Part shown: positions 53,553 to 61,779 of the stretch, in pieces
Position numbering within the stretch: position 1 is the first letter of the stretch
Layout of the letters: the number at the start of each line of letters is the position of its first letter
Assembly (NCBI GenBank): GCA_943370295.1
Contig: CALRQL020000001.1
Coordinates: 485,627-549,626 of the forward strand
Length of the DNA stretch: 64,000 bases
Reading direction: 5' to 3'
DNA from: SB11 sp943370295
GTDB lineage: Bacteria; Bacteroidota; Bacteroidia; UBA8524
Notes under the pieces: model-generated
What the model was told of the DNA's origin: nothing
The model's input: only the letters and a program-made list of their open reading frames with translations
Database searches by the model: none
Made by a program: the position numbers and the translations under genes

Positions 53553-54242
53553 TTATTTGCTGCGGGTCATTTCTATCAGTTTGTCAATAGCCATTTTGGC
53601 GTTTGCGCGAACTTCCTTTATGCTCACCTCCATCATGTAGCAAGGTGCAGAAATAAGTTTATTTTCTTCATCCACCAAAATTTCGTTGATAGTTTTCATT
53701 TGAGGTTGAGCACCCATCACTGCCAATCCCTCGCTGTCAGCTTTGATGTCGTAAGGTGACGGGTCTTTATCAGTGCCCAATGTAAGTTTGGGATGAATAC
53801 CGCTACCCTCTAACGCTTTTGCCAATACAACGGGCGATACGCACAGTGCTGCAATGGGCTTGCCTGCTTGCATCACACGTGTTAAAAAATCTTTAATTGC
53901 TGGATTAATAGGGCCTTCGGGTCCTTTAAATGCCCATTGGGTAAAGTTTTTTGCAGCACCAAAGCCACCGGGCATCACCAAACCATCGATTTCATTGATA
54001 TCAAAGCCTTCAATATCTTTTATATTTCCACGCGCTATGCGTGCGGCTTCAATCAAAATATTGCGTGTTTCAGGCATTTCCTGTCCGTTGGTGTGGTTGA
54101 TAACGTGGTGCTGGTTGTAGTTGGGGGCAAGGCATATCCATTCAGCTCCTGCCTCGTCTATTGCTAAAAGGCTAAGCACGGCCTCGTGTATTTCAGAACC
54201 GTCGTAAACACCATTACCGGAAAGCAGAACTCCAATTTTCAT
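53553..54242 (-). CDS. elbB: Isoprenoid biosynthesis glyoxalase ElbB
   Basis: The 229-residue DJ-1/PfpI-superfamily protein starts KIGVLLSGNGVYDGSEIHEA, has APNYNQHHVINHTNG near 40 and the nucleophile elbow PIAALCVSPVVLA near 130 with the Cys. ElbB has glyoxalase-like activity and was named for an effect on isoprenoid synthesis. Length is usual. A near-consensus promoter precedes it. Confidence 0.9.
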   Translation of the reverse strand: MKIGVLLSGNGVYDGSEIHEAVLSLLAIDEAGAEWICLAPNYNQHHVINHTNGQEMPETRNILIEAARIARGNIKDIEGFDINEIDGLVMPGGFGAAKNFTQWAFKGPEGPINPAIKDFLTRVMQAGKPIAALCVSPVVLAKALEGSGIHPKLTLGTDKDPSPYDIKADSEGLAVMGAQPQMKTINEILVDEENKLISAPCYMMEVSIKEVRANAKMAIDKLIEMTRSK

Positions 54243-54267
54243 AAAAATACTGTAAAGTTTATATAGC

Positions 54268-54299
54268 CAAATATAAGGGGCTTACGGCTGAGTTGCAAA
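54268..54299 (-). promoter_or_regulatory. Promoter of elbB
   Basis: On the minus strand: TTTG (54296-54299), 20-base spacer, TATATTTG (54268-54275), 26 bases before the ATG. Confidence 0.7.
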
Positions 54300-54381
54300 C
54301 CCCATTTGTGATGCAGCAGTGCAACTAACATACAGTATGGTTTTATTTATTATACTTGCTAAAAGTAAAAAATTTAAATAT

Positions 54382-55005
54382 ATGTCAACTGCAATTAAAC
54401 TAAACTTAATTAATCGGTCAAACGACCAAAACAACTCTGAAATCGTAATTTTTTCTAAAAATGTTGCTACGGATTTAGAGGAAACCGCGATTGCTTGGAC
54501 GGTGGTTAAATACTTAGGCCAAGGTGCTCACCACCCTTTTACCTATCCAATGGATAGCGCTGCAAGTGCTGTTGACAGCTATGGTAATTATTTGCCGCAA
54601 CTTATGGCCAATCCCGGTGAAGCGTTTCATGTTATAAGGGATACTTCGGGTGATGTAATTGCAAAGTTTGGCGAAGCCACAAGTCAGAATGAAATACAAG
54701 TTCGTAATGATTTACCCCAAGGGGCAATTGACGCATTGATTTACAAAGACGGTAAGTTATTTACTCAAAAAACGGGTGTTGCTCCGGGACAAATGGCTGT
54801 TTTTGAATTTAAGCCAACAATTTGGATTGGTGTGGTTTCTGAAGTTGAGCAAGGTCAGGTGATGGATGCGGCAATAATTAGTACTGTTAATACTGAATTA
54901 TCTTTGTTGGGTATAGCCTCTGCTGATATTGTAATGACTGGGGGTGGTCCGGGTATATCTGCTACTCCATTTTCATTTACTTTGGAGAATGTGGTGATGG
55001 CGTAA
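54382..55005 (+). CDS. Unknown cytosolic protein, member of a tandem paralogue pair (copy 1)
   Basis: The 207-residue protein begins MSTAIKLNLINRSNDQNNSE. No signal peptide. The C-terminal half has FEFKPTIWIGVVSEVEQGQ and DIVMTGGGPGIS..FSFTLENVVMA. The opening motif LxxINxSNDQNNSxxVIF and the ending pattern are shared with the next gene, so they are paralogues. I start at ATG 54382, where the conserved motif begins, and not at 54319. Similar proteins have been given misleading enzyme names in databases; I assign no function. Confidence 0.65.
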   Translation: MSTAIKLNLINRSNDQNNSEIVIFSKNVATDLEETAIAWTVVKYLGQGAHHPFTYPMDSAASAVDSYGNYLPQLMANPGEAFHVIRDTSGDVIAKFGEATSQNEIQVRNDLPQGAIDALIYKDGKLFTQKTGVAPGQMAVFEFKPTIWIGVVSEVEQGQVMDAAIISTVNTELSLLGIASADIVMTGGGPGISATPFSFTLENVVMA

Positions 55006-55087
55006 ATTGTTATTTGATAATATAAGTTACATAGTGGTACTTTATAATTTGTTATTATTGTTTAAGAATTTATAAACACTAATCAAT

Positions 55088-55690
55088 ATGTCAGCACAGC
55101 AAACCCAACTAACATTTATTAACCAATCCAACGATCAGAATAATTCTAAAGTAGTGATCTTTCAGACGGTGAACCCGTTTGAAAACGAAATGGCGCAGCC
55201 GTTGCATACCATTACTGATTTTGCGCCGGGTGAGGAACGAACAGTTGGGATTGGGACAACAGGTTATGCAGTGCAGGTATATGCTACGGGTAACGGAAAC
55301 GGCTCTGACATGACGCCTGTTACTGCAGGACAAGCCTACAAAGTTGAAGGCAGCGGATATACGCATATTTCAGTGGTGCCAAACGGTGCAGCAAAATATG
55401 CTACCATGGTGGAGCTATTAAACGATATGCAAGAGGAAATGACTGTGGATGTTTTTAATAACGGTAATAATGTGGGGATGGCCGGTGCGCAACCGGGTGG
55501 GACTGCTCTCTTAAGTGTTGGGCAAATACATGTGGGGGTTGCTTCACAAGGAGAGTTTACACCTATTGACATCAGCAATATTTCATCTGGTAATGTGGTA
55601 ATGGAAGGTGGCAACGGGTTGCCTTATACCTTTAAATTGGTGAGTGCTGATGCAAAACTCACAAGTCCTCCTTCTGAGGCAGGAATGTGA
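55088..55690 (+). CDS. Unknown cytosolic protein, member of a tandem paralogue pair (copy 2)
   Basis: The 200-residue protein opens MSAQQTQLTFINQSNDQNNS and ends with QIHVGVASQGEFTP ... NVVMEGGNGLPYTFKLVSAD, matching copy 1 in order. A Gly/Asn-rich middle (YATGNGNGSDM) is unlike copy 1. It lies 82 bases downstream of copy 1. No signal, no membrane helix, no known domain. The pair precedes the TM2 and DUF2752 genes. Confidence 0.65.
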   Translation: MSAQQTQLTFINQSNDQNNSKVVIFQTVNPFENEMAQPLHTITDFAPGEERTVGIGTTGYAVQVYATGNGNGSDMTPVTAGQAYKVEGSGYTHISVVPNGAAKYATMVELLNDMQEEMTVDVFNNGNNVGMAGAQPGGTALLSVGQIHVGVASQGEFTPIDISNISSGNVVMEGGNGLPYTFKLVSADAKLTSPPSEAGM

Positions 55691-55920
55691 TTTTGTTAGC
55701 GGTTATCAGGTTAGCTTTTCGCAGTTTATTATACTTGTTAGAGGTAGTTTTACTTTTGGTTTATTAAGTAACCTCGGAAGCACTCAACGAAAATTTTTAG
55801 CGGTTTTCAAAAAAAAATGTATAATTGAATAGTTGAAAAGTAATTTGTTTAGGCAATTACATTGACAACGGATATAACAATTTATTAACCTATAAATAAT
55901 AACAACTAAAACAATTGACA

Positions 55921-56259
55921 ATGGACGCACAAAAAGTTGACATGTACATGATGACTAATTCTAAGTTTTTTGAAAGTCATCAAGTTAATCAAATTAGAGA
56001 AAGGCTTTTAAATGTGGATGAATCAAAGTGGGGTATGATACAATCTCTTTCGTTAAAAGATCCTCAAACCAGTTTAATCGTTTCAATTTTGGCCGGTACT
56101 TTGGGTATTGACAGGTTTATGATTGGCGATACCGGTTTGGGAGTAGGTAAATTGCTTACCTGCGGCGGTTTAGGCGTGTGGGCAATTATTGATATTTTTA
56201 TGATACAAGCAGCCACTCGTGAGAAAAACTTCCAAACACTTCAACAATTATTATACTAA
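55921..56259 (+). CDS. TM2-domain membrane protein
   Basis: The 112-residue protein has a soluble first half (residues 1-45) and a TM2 domain, LIVSILAGTLGIDRFMIGDT then GLGVGKLLTCGGLGVWAIID: two membrane helices joined by the DRF turn typical of TM2 proteins. The start is ATG 55921; a TTG two codons upstream is less likely. The DUF2752 gene starts immediately after its stop. A 230-base gap upstream (55691-55920) carries a TTTATTATACTTG motif also present upstream of copy 1. Confidence 0.85.
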   Translation: MDAQKVDMYMMTNSKFFESHQVNQIRERLLNVDESKWGMIQSLSLKDPQTSLIVSILAGTLGIDRFMIGDTGLGVGKLLTCGGLGVWAIIDIFMIQAATREKNFQTLQQLLY

Positions 56260-56673
56260 GTGTTTGCGCACAAAAGTAGCTTATACCTGCTTTTGGCCAT
56301 AGCTTGTTTGGCAGGTTATATTTGGGTGTTTATTAATTACGATGCCAATGGGGTTACTGCAACCCACAGTGTTTGTTTAATTAAAAATGCAACAAATATA
56401 CCTTGCCCTTCATGCGGTTCTACCCGCTCGGTGGTGTCGCTTGTAAATGGTGATTTAAAGGGGGCAATAACCCATAATCCGTTGGGAATATTTTTAGTAT
56501 TAATTCTATTAATTACCCCTTTTTGGCTGCTATACGATGTGGCTTTCCAAAAAGATTCATTATTCAAATTTTATAGAAAATTTGAGGTTGTGTTACAACA
56601 AAAGCATGTAGTCATACCTGCAATTGCAATGGTGATGGCAAACTGGGCGTGGAATATCTATAAGGGGTTATAA
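56260..56673 (+). CDS. DUF2752 membrane protein
   Basis: The 137-residue protein has three membrane helices and the family signature NIPCPSCGSTRS near residues 46-57, followed by an NPLGIF segment. GTG 56260 directly follows the TM2 stop. TM2 and DUF2752 genes are frequent neighbours in Bacteroidetes; the job is unknown. Its stop overlaps, on the opposite strand, the displaced copy of the uvrA 3' end. Confidence 0.85.
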   Translation: MFAHKSSLYLLLAIACLAGYIWVFINYDANGVTATHSVCLIKNATNIPCPSCGSTRSVVSLVNGDLKGAITHNPLGIFLVLILLITPFWLLYDVAFQKDSLFKFYRKFEVVLQQKHVVIPAIAMVMANWAWNIYKGL

Positions 56674-56717
56674 TTCCTCTTTTAAAAATAAACCTGTAAA
56701 GCTTTCTTTTACTTTTA
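56668..56717 (-). repeat. Displaced copy of the uvrA 3' end (insertion boundary, left)
   Basis: Read on the minus strand these 50 bases encode VKESFTGLFLKEEL and a TAA stop, the exact C-terminus of UvrA, but no upstream uvrA sequence is attached. It matches 58081-58130 at 45 of 50 positions; the 34 bases at 56684-56717 are identical. It is the left direct repeat flanking the DUF3825 gene. Confidence 0.9.
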
Positions 56718-58080
56718 CGAAACAGTTATTGGTTATGGATTTAACCATTCTCTGTCAGGTTTTGCTAATAATCTTGCGTTATTTAGAGCCTGATCTAAAC
56801 TCAAGATTGTATGAGCTTCATATATATTCTCGTTTCTATTCACAACCAAAGCACCTAAAGCTAATGCTTTATTCGCTTTGAAACATAAAGGGAGCAAAAA
56901 CTGAATACTTCCATCATAGTAGTGAGGTATAGCTGTTTTATAGTTACGTTTAATCCTTTTGATTGCAAGTTCTATAGATTCTTTAATTGCTTCAATAAAG
57001 GCATCGTCATCAAGATTTTTTATTACTTCTGACTCAATTCTACTTTTTCTTTTTACAAGATGTTCTTTATCGGGAATAATTTTTATTGATGTGTCAAGGA
57101 TTAAATCAGTTATTTGGGCCTCAGTGAAGTATGTCGCAATCTCAGCGTCTTCAGAAAAATATCGTCTATAATTTGAATTTTCAGTTTCGAATTCTAAAAA
57201 GAACCACTCCGGTGTGGGTACTCCCCATCCTTCTAATTGTGTAAAAGAATTATTTTTTACAAAGTAGCCATAGATCTCATCTTGTTTTGGTGTAACTAGC
57301 CCTGTATTAAAGTACGCATATTCTTTGCCGTCTTTCGTTGATTTACCGTATTTTATTTTATTTTGTGTTCGTATTTGTTTAAATGTCTGATTAATATAGC
57401 TAAATAGGATAGGCATATTACCTTTAGGTTGTTTAATATAATCCCAATTTTTTTCTTCCTCAGCTTTATCAGATAAATCCTTTAATGCTTTTTTAAAATC
57501 TTTAAAAACAGCAAAATATTCCAACGGATATCTATTGTCAACAATAATGATATCAGATGCAATTTCACCTTTATCATTGTTGTCGATTGAGAAAATAACA
57601 GGTTCATCGATTTCAATCCGAATAAATTTATCTTCTTTGCCTGGTTCCTTTTTGAAAGAACCTAAGTGAAAGAAAATTTCTTTATCAGTATCTGAGTCTA
57701 TGATATGACCCCCTCCCCAATCACTAAACTCTTTTATATATCCCGTTCTTCTTATAGATTTATCGAGATTTATATTTATTGCTTGAAGTTCACCTTTTTT
57801 CCTTTCGGATTCAGCGATCTCAAAAGTTAGAGGTTCATCTTCAAGTTTATTCATTAAAAGTATGTGTTTAGCTTCTTTATGTACATCCTTAAAATTGAAA
57901 TATATTTTTTGCTCATCACTTTCTATTTTTCCCCAAAATTCCGACTTTCTTATGAAGCTAATTTTTCCTTTACTAGTTGCCATAATTTTTTGCGATTAAT
58001 AGTTTGATTATGCAAGTAAATATATTTTTGAAATATAAAAAATAAGTATTATTAATTTTACCCTTTGCGTTTTCAATTAA
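56718..58080. mobile_element. 1.36-kb insertion between duplicated uvrA 3' ends
   Basis: This segment lies between two direct copies of the last 50 bases of uvrA and contains one AT-rich gene and no integrase. This arrangement is what site-specific insertion at the 3' end of a conserved gene leaves: the incoming DNA carries its own version of the gene end and restores the frame. The element may be a small cargo cassette or the remnant of a larger element that lost its recombinase. Confidence 0.7.
56733..57983 (-). CDS. Two cold-shock-like domains plus DUF3825-like domain
   Basis: The 416-residue protein has two OB-fold segments of cold-shock type: residues 1-72 (GKISFIRKSEFWGKIES ... FEIAESERKKGELQAININ) and 77-148 (RTGYIKEFSDWGGGHIIDSD ... 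IFFHLGSF). Residues 150-416 resemble DUF3825: YFNTGLVTPKQDEIYGYF, then IPHYYDGSIQFLLPLCF and ILSLDQALNNARLLAKPDREWL at the end. The layout suggests RNA or single-stranded DNA binding, possibly in stress or defence. It is much more AT-rich than uvrA beside it and lies inside the insertion. Confidence 0.75.
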   Translation of the reverse strand: MATSKGKISFIRKSEFWGKIESDEQKIYFNFKDVHKEAKHILLMNKLEDEPLTFEIAESERKKGELQAININLDKSIRRTGYIKEFSDWGGGHIIDSDTDKEIFFHLGSFKKEPGKEDKFIRIEIDEPVIFSIDNNDKGEIASDIIIVDNRYPLEYFAVFKDFKKALKDLSDKAEEEKNWDYIKQPKGNMPILFSYINQTFKQIRTQNKIKYGKSTKDGKEYAYFNTGLVTPKQDEIYGYFVKNNSFTQLEGWGVPTPEWFFLEFETENSNYRRYFSEDAEIATYFTEAQITDLILDTSIKIIPDKEHLVKRKSRIESEVIKNLDDDAFIEAIKESIELAIKRIKRNYKTAIPHYYDGSIQFLLPLCFKANKALALGALVVNRNENIYEAHTILSLDQALNNARLLAKPDREWLNP

Positions 58081-58130
58081 CTAAAGTTCCTCCTTCAAAA
58101 ATAAACCTGTAAAGCTTTCTTTTACTTTTA
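58081..58130 (-). repeat. uvrA 3' end, restored copy (insertion boundary, right)
   Basis: These are the last 50 bases of the intact uvrA gene, and the direct repeat partner of 56668-56717. The five differences fall in the stop (TAG/TAA), Leu, Lys and Leu codons, and all are silent. The identical 34-base block (58097-58130) contains the palindrome AAAGCTTT. Confidence 0.9.
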
Positions 58131-60921
58131 TTATTTGTTCGGGAGTTCCGGTGGCTACAATTTGTCCGCCACGGTGTCCGCCTTCGGGGCCGAGGTCAAT
58201 AATGTGGTCGGCAACCTTTATTACATCCAAATTGTGTTCAATTACCAACACGGTATTGCCGCGTGCCACCAGTTTGTTCAAAACGTCAAGCAAGATGCGC
58301 ACGTCTTCAAAATGGAGACCTGTAGTGGGTTCATCTAAAATGTAGAAGGTATTACCCGTATCTTTTTTGCTAAGTTCGGTAGCCAGTTTCACGCGCTGCG
58401 CTTCACCGCCGCTAAGGGTGGTGCTGCTTTGGCCAAGAGTAACGTAGCCCAAGCCCACATCCTTCATGGTTTGTATTTTACGAAGAATGAAGGGAACACC
58501 TTCAAAAAACTCGCAGGCTTGCTCAATGCTCATGTCCAGCACATCGCTGATGGATTTACCACGGTAGCGCACTTCCAATGTTTCGCGGTTGTAGCGTCGG
58601 CCGTTGCATTCTTCGCATTGCACGTACACATCGGGGAGGAAGTTCATTTCAATCAAACGCATACCGCCGCCTTTGCAGGTTTCGCACCTGCCGCCTTTTA
58701 CGTTAAAGCTGAATCGACCGGGTTTATAGCCGCGTATTTTGGCTTCGGGCAGTTGGGTAAACAGGTTGCGTATGTCTTGAAAAACGCCCACGTACGTTGC
58801 AGGGTTGCTGCGCGGTGTACGCCCGATGGGGCTTTGGTCTATCTCAATCACCTTACCCAAATGCTCCAAGCCTTTAATGCTTTTGTAGGGCAATGGTTTT
58901 TGGTGCGAGCCGTAGAAATGTTGTTTTAATATGGGGTAAAGGGTTTCGGTAATCAGGCTGGATTTTCCGCCGCCCGAAACGCCCGTTACGCAGATAAATG
59001 TACCGAGGGGGAAATCAACGTCAATACCTTTCAGGTTGTTGCCCGTAGCGCCTTTAAGCACCAGTTTATTACCGTTGCCTTTGCTGCGGGTTTTAGGGAC
59101 TTCAATCGACCGCTCACCGCTGATGTATTGGGCGGTAACACTGTTTTGCTTTTTAAACTCTTCGTAAGTGCCTTGTGCCACGATTTTACCGCCGTGTATG
59201 CCCGCACCGGGGCCCACGTCTAACACGTAATCGGCGTTGATAATCATGTCTTTATCGTGTTCTACCACAATTACGCTGTTGCCAATATCGCGCAGGTTTT
59301 TCAGCGAGTTGATGAGCTTCACGTTGTCGCGTTGGTGCAAACCGATACTCGGCTCATCTAAAATGTATAATACGCCGGTTAATTGCGAGCCTATCTGCGT
59401 GGCTAAGCGGATGCGTTGGGCTTCGCCACCGCTGAGTATTTTACTGGGACTGTTTAGGGTGAGGTAATCCAACCCTACGTCCAGCAAAAAGTCGATGCGG
59501 CTGCGTATTTCCTTTAAAATTTCGGTAGCAATAATGTTTTGGCGGTCGGTAAGGCGGGTTTCAATCCCTTCAAACCATTCTTTCAGTCCGCCGATGTTTA
59601 GCATGGCCAGCTCTGAAATGTTTTTCCCGTCGAGAATAAAGTGTAATGATTCTTTGCGCAGCCTTGCTCCGTTGCAGGCAGGGCAGGTGCTTTCGGTCAT
59701 AAACTCCTCAGCCCAGCGGTACAGCGCATCGTACGATTTTTCTTGATAATGGCGGCTAAGCATGGGGATAATGCCCTCAAACGTGCTTTGGTAGGTTTGT
59801 TTAGCGCCGCTACTAAACTCGTAAGGCACATCAAACTTTTCGTCGCTGCCGTGCAGGATTATATTCAGGGCTTCTTGCGGGATTTTGTTGATGGAATCGG
59901 CAAGGCTGAATTTGTATTTTTTTGCTACTGCACGCAGTTGTTGAAACGTCCAGTTTTCCTTCAATTCGCCCAAGGGGGCTATGCCGCCGCGGTTGATGCT
60001 GACGGTAGGGTCGGGGATGATGAAGTTTATATCTACTTCGGTGATGGAACCTAAGCCTTCGCAGGTGGGGCAGTATCCGTAGGGGCTGTTGAACGAGAAA
60101 CTGTTGGGTTGCGGTTCGTCGTACGAGATTCCCGATGCAGGATCCATCAGGTATTTGCTAAAGTGGTAGTATTTTTCGTTCTCCACGTCAAACACCAGCA
60201 CCAACCCTTTGCCGGCCTTCATGCCCGCTTGTAAACTTTGCGAGATACGGAACGCCGATTTATCATCAGGTTCAAGGCGGTCTATCACTACCTCAATGTC
60301 GTGTATTTTGTAGCGGTCAAGCTGCATTTTGGCGGCAATCTCCATAATCTCGCCATCCACGCGCACCTTGGTATAGCCTTGCTTGCGCAGTTGCTCAAAC
60401 AGCTCGCGGTAGTGCCCTTTTCTGCCCTTTACTATGGGAGCCAGCAATAGTATTTTTTGCCCGCGAAACTGCTCCAGTATGCGGTCTTTTATTTGGTCTT
60501 CGCTAAAGCGCACCATTTTCTCACCCGTTTCGTAGCTATAGGCTTCGGCTACGCGGGCGTACAACAGGCGCAAAAAGTCGTAAATTTCGGTAATGGTGCC
60601 CACCGTACTGCGCGGGTTGCGGCTTACGGTTTTTTGCTCAATGGAGATAACGGGGCTAAGGCCGTTAATTTTGTCCACGTCGGGGCGTTCCATATCGCCT
60701 ATAAACTGGCGGGCATACGCGCTAAAACTCTCCATGTAGCGGCGTTGTCCTTCGGCATATATGGTATCAAAGGCCAGCGACGATTTTCCGCTGCCACTAA
60801 GGCCGGTAACCACTACCAACTGGTTGCGGGGTATGGTAACGTCTATATTCTTAAGATTGTGCTCGCGGGCGCCTATCACCTCCAGCACACCTTCTTCTAC
60901 AATGGGGTTTGCGGTGCTCAT
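58081..60921 (-). CDS. uvrA: Excinuclease ABC subunit A
   Basis: The 946-residue protein is a full-length UvrA of nucleotide-excision repair: it scans DNA for lesions with UvrB. There are two ABC ATPase modules: Walker A VTGLSGSGKSSLAFDT near 38 and VTGVSGGGKSSLITE near 645, signatures LSGGEAQRIRLATQ near 498 and LSGGEAQRVKLATE near 835. Zinc-finger Cys pairs are CPTCEG near 291, CPACNG near 417 and CETCKG/CEECNG near 745-775. Its last 14 codons are part of the duplicated insertion boundary. Confidence 0.98.
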   Translation of the reverse strand: MSTANPIVEEGVLEVIGAREHNLKNIDVTIPRNQLVVVTGLSGSGKSSLAFDTIYAEGQRRYMESFSAYARQFIGDMERPDVDKINGLSPVISIEQKTVSRNPRSTVGTITEIYDFLRLLYARVAEAYSYETGEKMVRFSEDQIKDRILEQFRGQKILLLAPIVKGRKGHYRELFEQLRKQGYTKVRVDGEIMEIAAKMQLDRYKIHDIEVVIDRLEPDDKSAFRISQSLQAGMKAGKGLVLVFDVENEKYYHFSKYLMDPASGISYDEPQPNSFSFNSPYGYCPTCEGLGSITEVDINFIIPDPTVSINRGGIAPLGELKENWTFQQLRAVAKKYKFSLADSINKIPQEALNIILHGSDEKFDVPYEFSSGAKQTYQSTFEGIIPMLSRHYQEKSYDALYRWAEEFMTESTCPACNGARLRKESLHFILDGKNISELAMLNIGGLKEWFEGIETRLTDRQNIIATEILKEIRSRIDFLLDVGLDYLTLNSPSKILSGGEAQRIRLATQIGSQLTGVLYILDEPSIGLHQRDNVKLINSLKNLRDIGNSVIVVEHDKDMIINADYVLDVGPGAGIHGGKIVAQGTYEEFKKQNSVTAQYISGERSIEVPKTRSKGNGNKLVLKGATGNNLKGIDVDFPLGTFICVTGVSGGGKSSLITETLYPILKQHFYGSHQKPLPYKSIKGLEHLGKVIEIDQSPIGRTPRSNPATYVGVFQDIRNLFTQLPEAKIRGYKPGRFSFNVKGGRCETCKGGGMRLIEMNFLPDVYVQCEECNGRRYNRETLEVRYRGKSISDVLDMSIEQACEFFEGVPFILRKIQTMKDVGLGYVTLGQSSTTLSGGEAQRVKLATELSKKDTGNTFYILDEPTTGLHFEDVRILLDVLNKLVARGNTVLVIEHNLDVIKVADHIIDLGPEGGHRGGQIVATGTPEQIIKVKESFTGLFLKEEL

Positions 60922-60935
60922 TTTAAATGAAACCG

Positions 60936-60943
60936 CAAAGGTA
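60936..60943 (-). promoter_or_regulatory. -7 element of uvrA
   Basis: Minus strand TACCTTTG, a perfect TAnnTTTG, 15 bases before the ATG. No clear -33 box at 19 bases. Confidence 0.5.
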
Positions 60944-60974
60944 GGTAAAGTGTTTTGGGTTTGGGTGAATGGGG

Positions 60975-61004
60975 TTTGAACTTATCAGTAATAGTGTATA
61001 TTTG
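60975..61004 (+). promoter_or_regulatory. Promoter of the GGDEF gene
   Basis: TTTG at 60975-60978, 18-base spacer, TATATTTG at 60997-61004, then ATG at 61021. Confidence 0.75.
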
Positions 61005-61020
61005 ATTTGTAAAATATCTT

Positions 61021-61779
61021 ATGAACTATCTGAAAAGAAGCATTACAAAGTTTTTAGGAGACTTTTTGTCAAAAGTGTTTTATGATGTTACTAAGATTAT
61101 ACTAGTTGCATTAATTCCTCTCCTTGTATTTAAAATTGGATACGACTCATTTTTTATCAGCATATATTCATTTAATATATTCACTATAATATCATATTCT
61201 ATTGTTTTGATTGTAGCTTCAATTTTTTGCTACTCACTTATTATACGCAAAAGGGTTAAAGTTCTTACGAATGACCTAAATACTGATAAGTTGACGGGAC
61301 TGCCAAATGATAGAGCGTTGAATAAGGAGCTACAAGAGACCATTGTATGGGCAAAAAAAGAAAATAAAATATTTTCATTAATATTAATGGATATTGATGA
61401 TTTTAAGAGTTTGAATGAACATTATGGATATAGTGCGGCGGATGAAATACTGGTTAAGTTGGGTGAAATACTAAGAAATGACAAACGACTTACAGATAGA
61501 ACTTATAGACAACACGTTAAAGGAGATGAATTTATCATAATTGCGAGAGAAACCAGTTTAGATAATGCGTGGAAAGCAGCGGATAGGAAACGGGATATTA
61601 TTGCAAGAAGTGAGTGGAAAGTTGAGAATGTTAAAGACCCCTTACATTTAACTGTGAGCTGTGGTGTTACTCAATTAAATGAAAAAGACGATAGTACTAC
61701 CATCATCAATAGAGCATTTGAAGCAATGAAAGCAGCCAAGTCAAAAGAAGGAAAAAATACTGTTATAAGTAGAGTTTAA
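61021..61779 (+). CDS. Membrane GGDEF-type nucleotide cyclase, signature KGDEF
   Basis: The 252-residue protein has two membrane helices (residues about 23-40 and 50-76) and a GGDEF domain (86-252): DKLTGLPNDRALNKEL near 89, MDIDDFKSLNEHYGYSAADE near 123-142 with the metal-binding Asp124, and HVKGDEFIII, in which the first Gly of GGDEF is Lys167. Some variant sites (AGDEF, SGDEF) are active, so activity cannot be excluded. It is AT-rich like the genes beside it and converges on the CBASS effector gene with a 4-base stop overlap. Diguanylate cyclases are sparse in many Bacteroidetes, so another nucleotide product is possible. Confidence 0.82.
   Translation: MNYLKRSITKFLGDFLSKVFYDVTKIILVALIPLLVFKIGYDSFFISIYSFNIFTIISYSIVLIVASIFCYSLIIRKRVKVLTNDLNTDKLTGLPNDRALNKELQETIVWAKKENKIFSLILMDIDDFKSLNEHYGYSAADEILVKLGEILRNDKRLTDRTYRQHVKGDEFIIIARETSLDNAWKAADRKRDIIARSEWKVENVKDPLHLTVSCGVTQLNEKDDSTTIINRAFEAMKAAKSKEGKNTVISRV

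Noticed and set aside
58429..58929. 166-codon plus-strand frame inside uvrA
   Set aside because: It is antisense to the second ABC module of UvrA, and long reverse frames are common opposite such genes.
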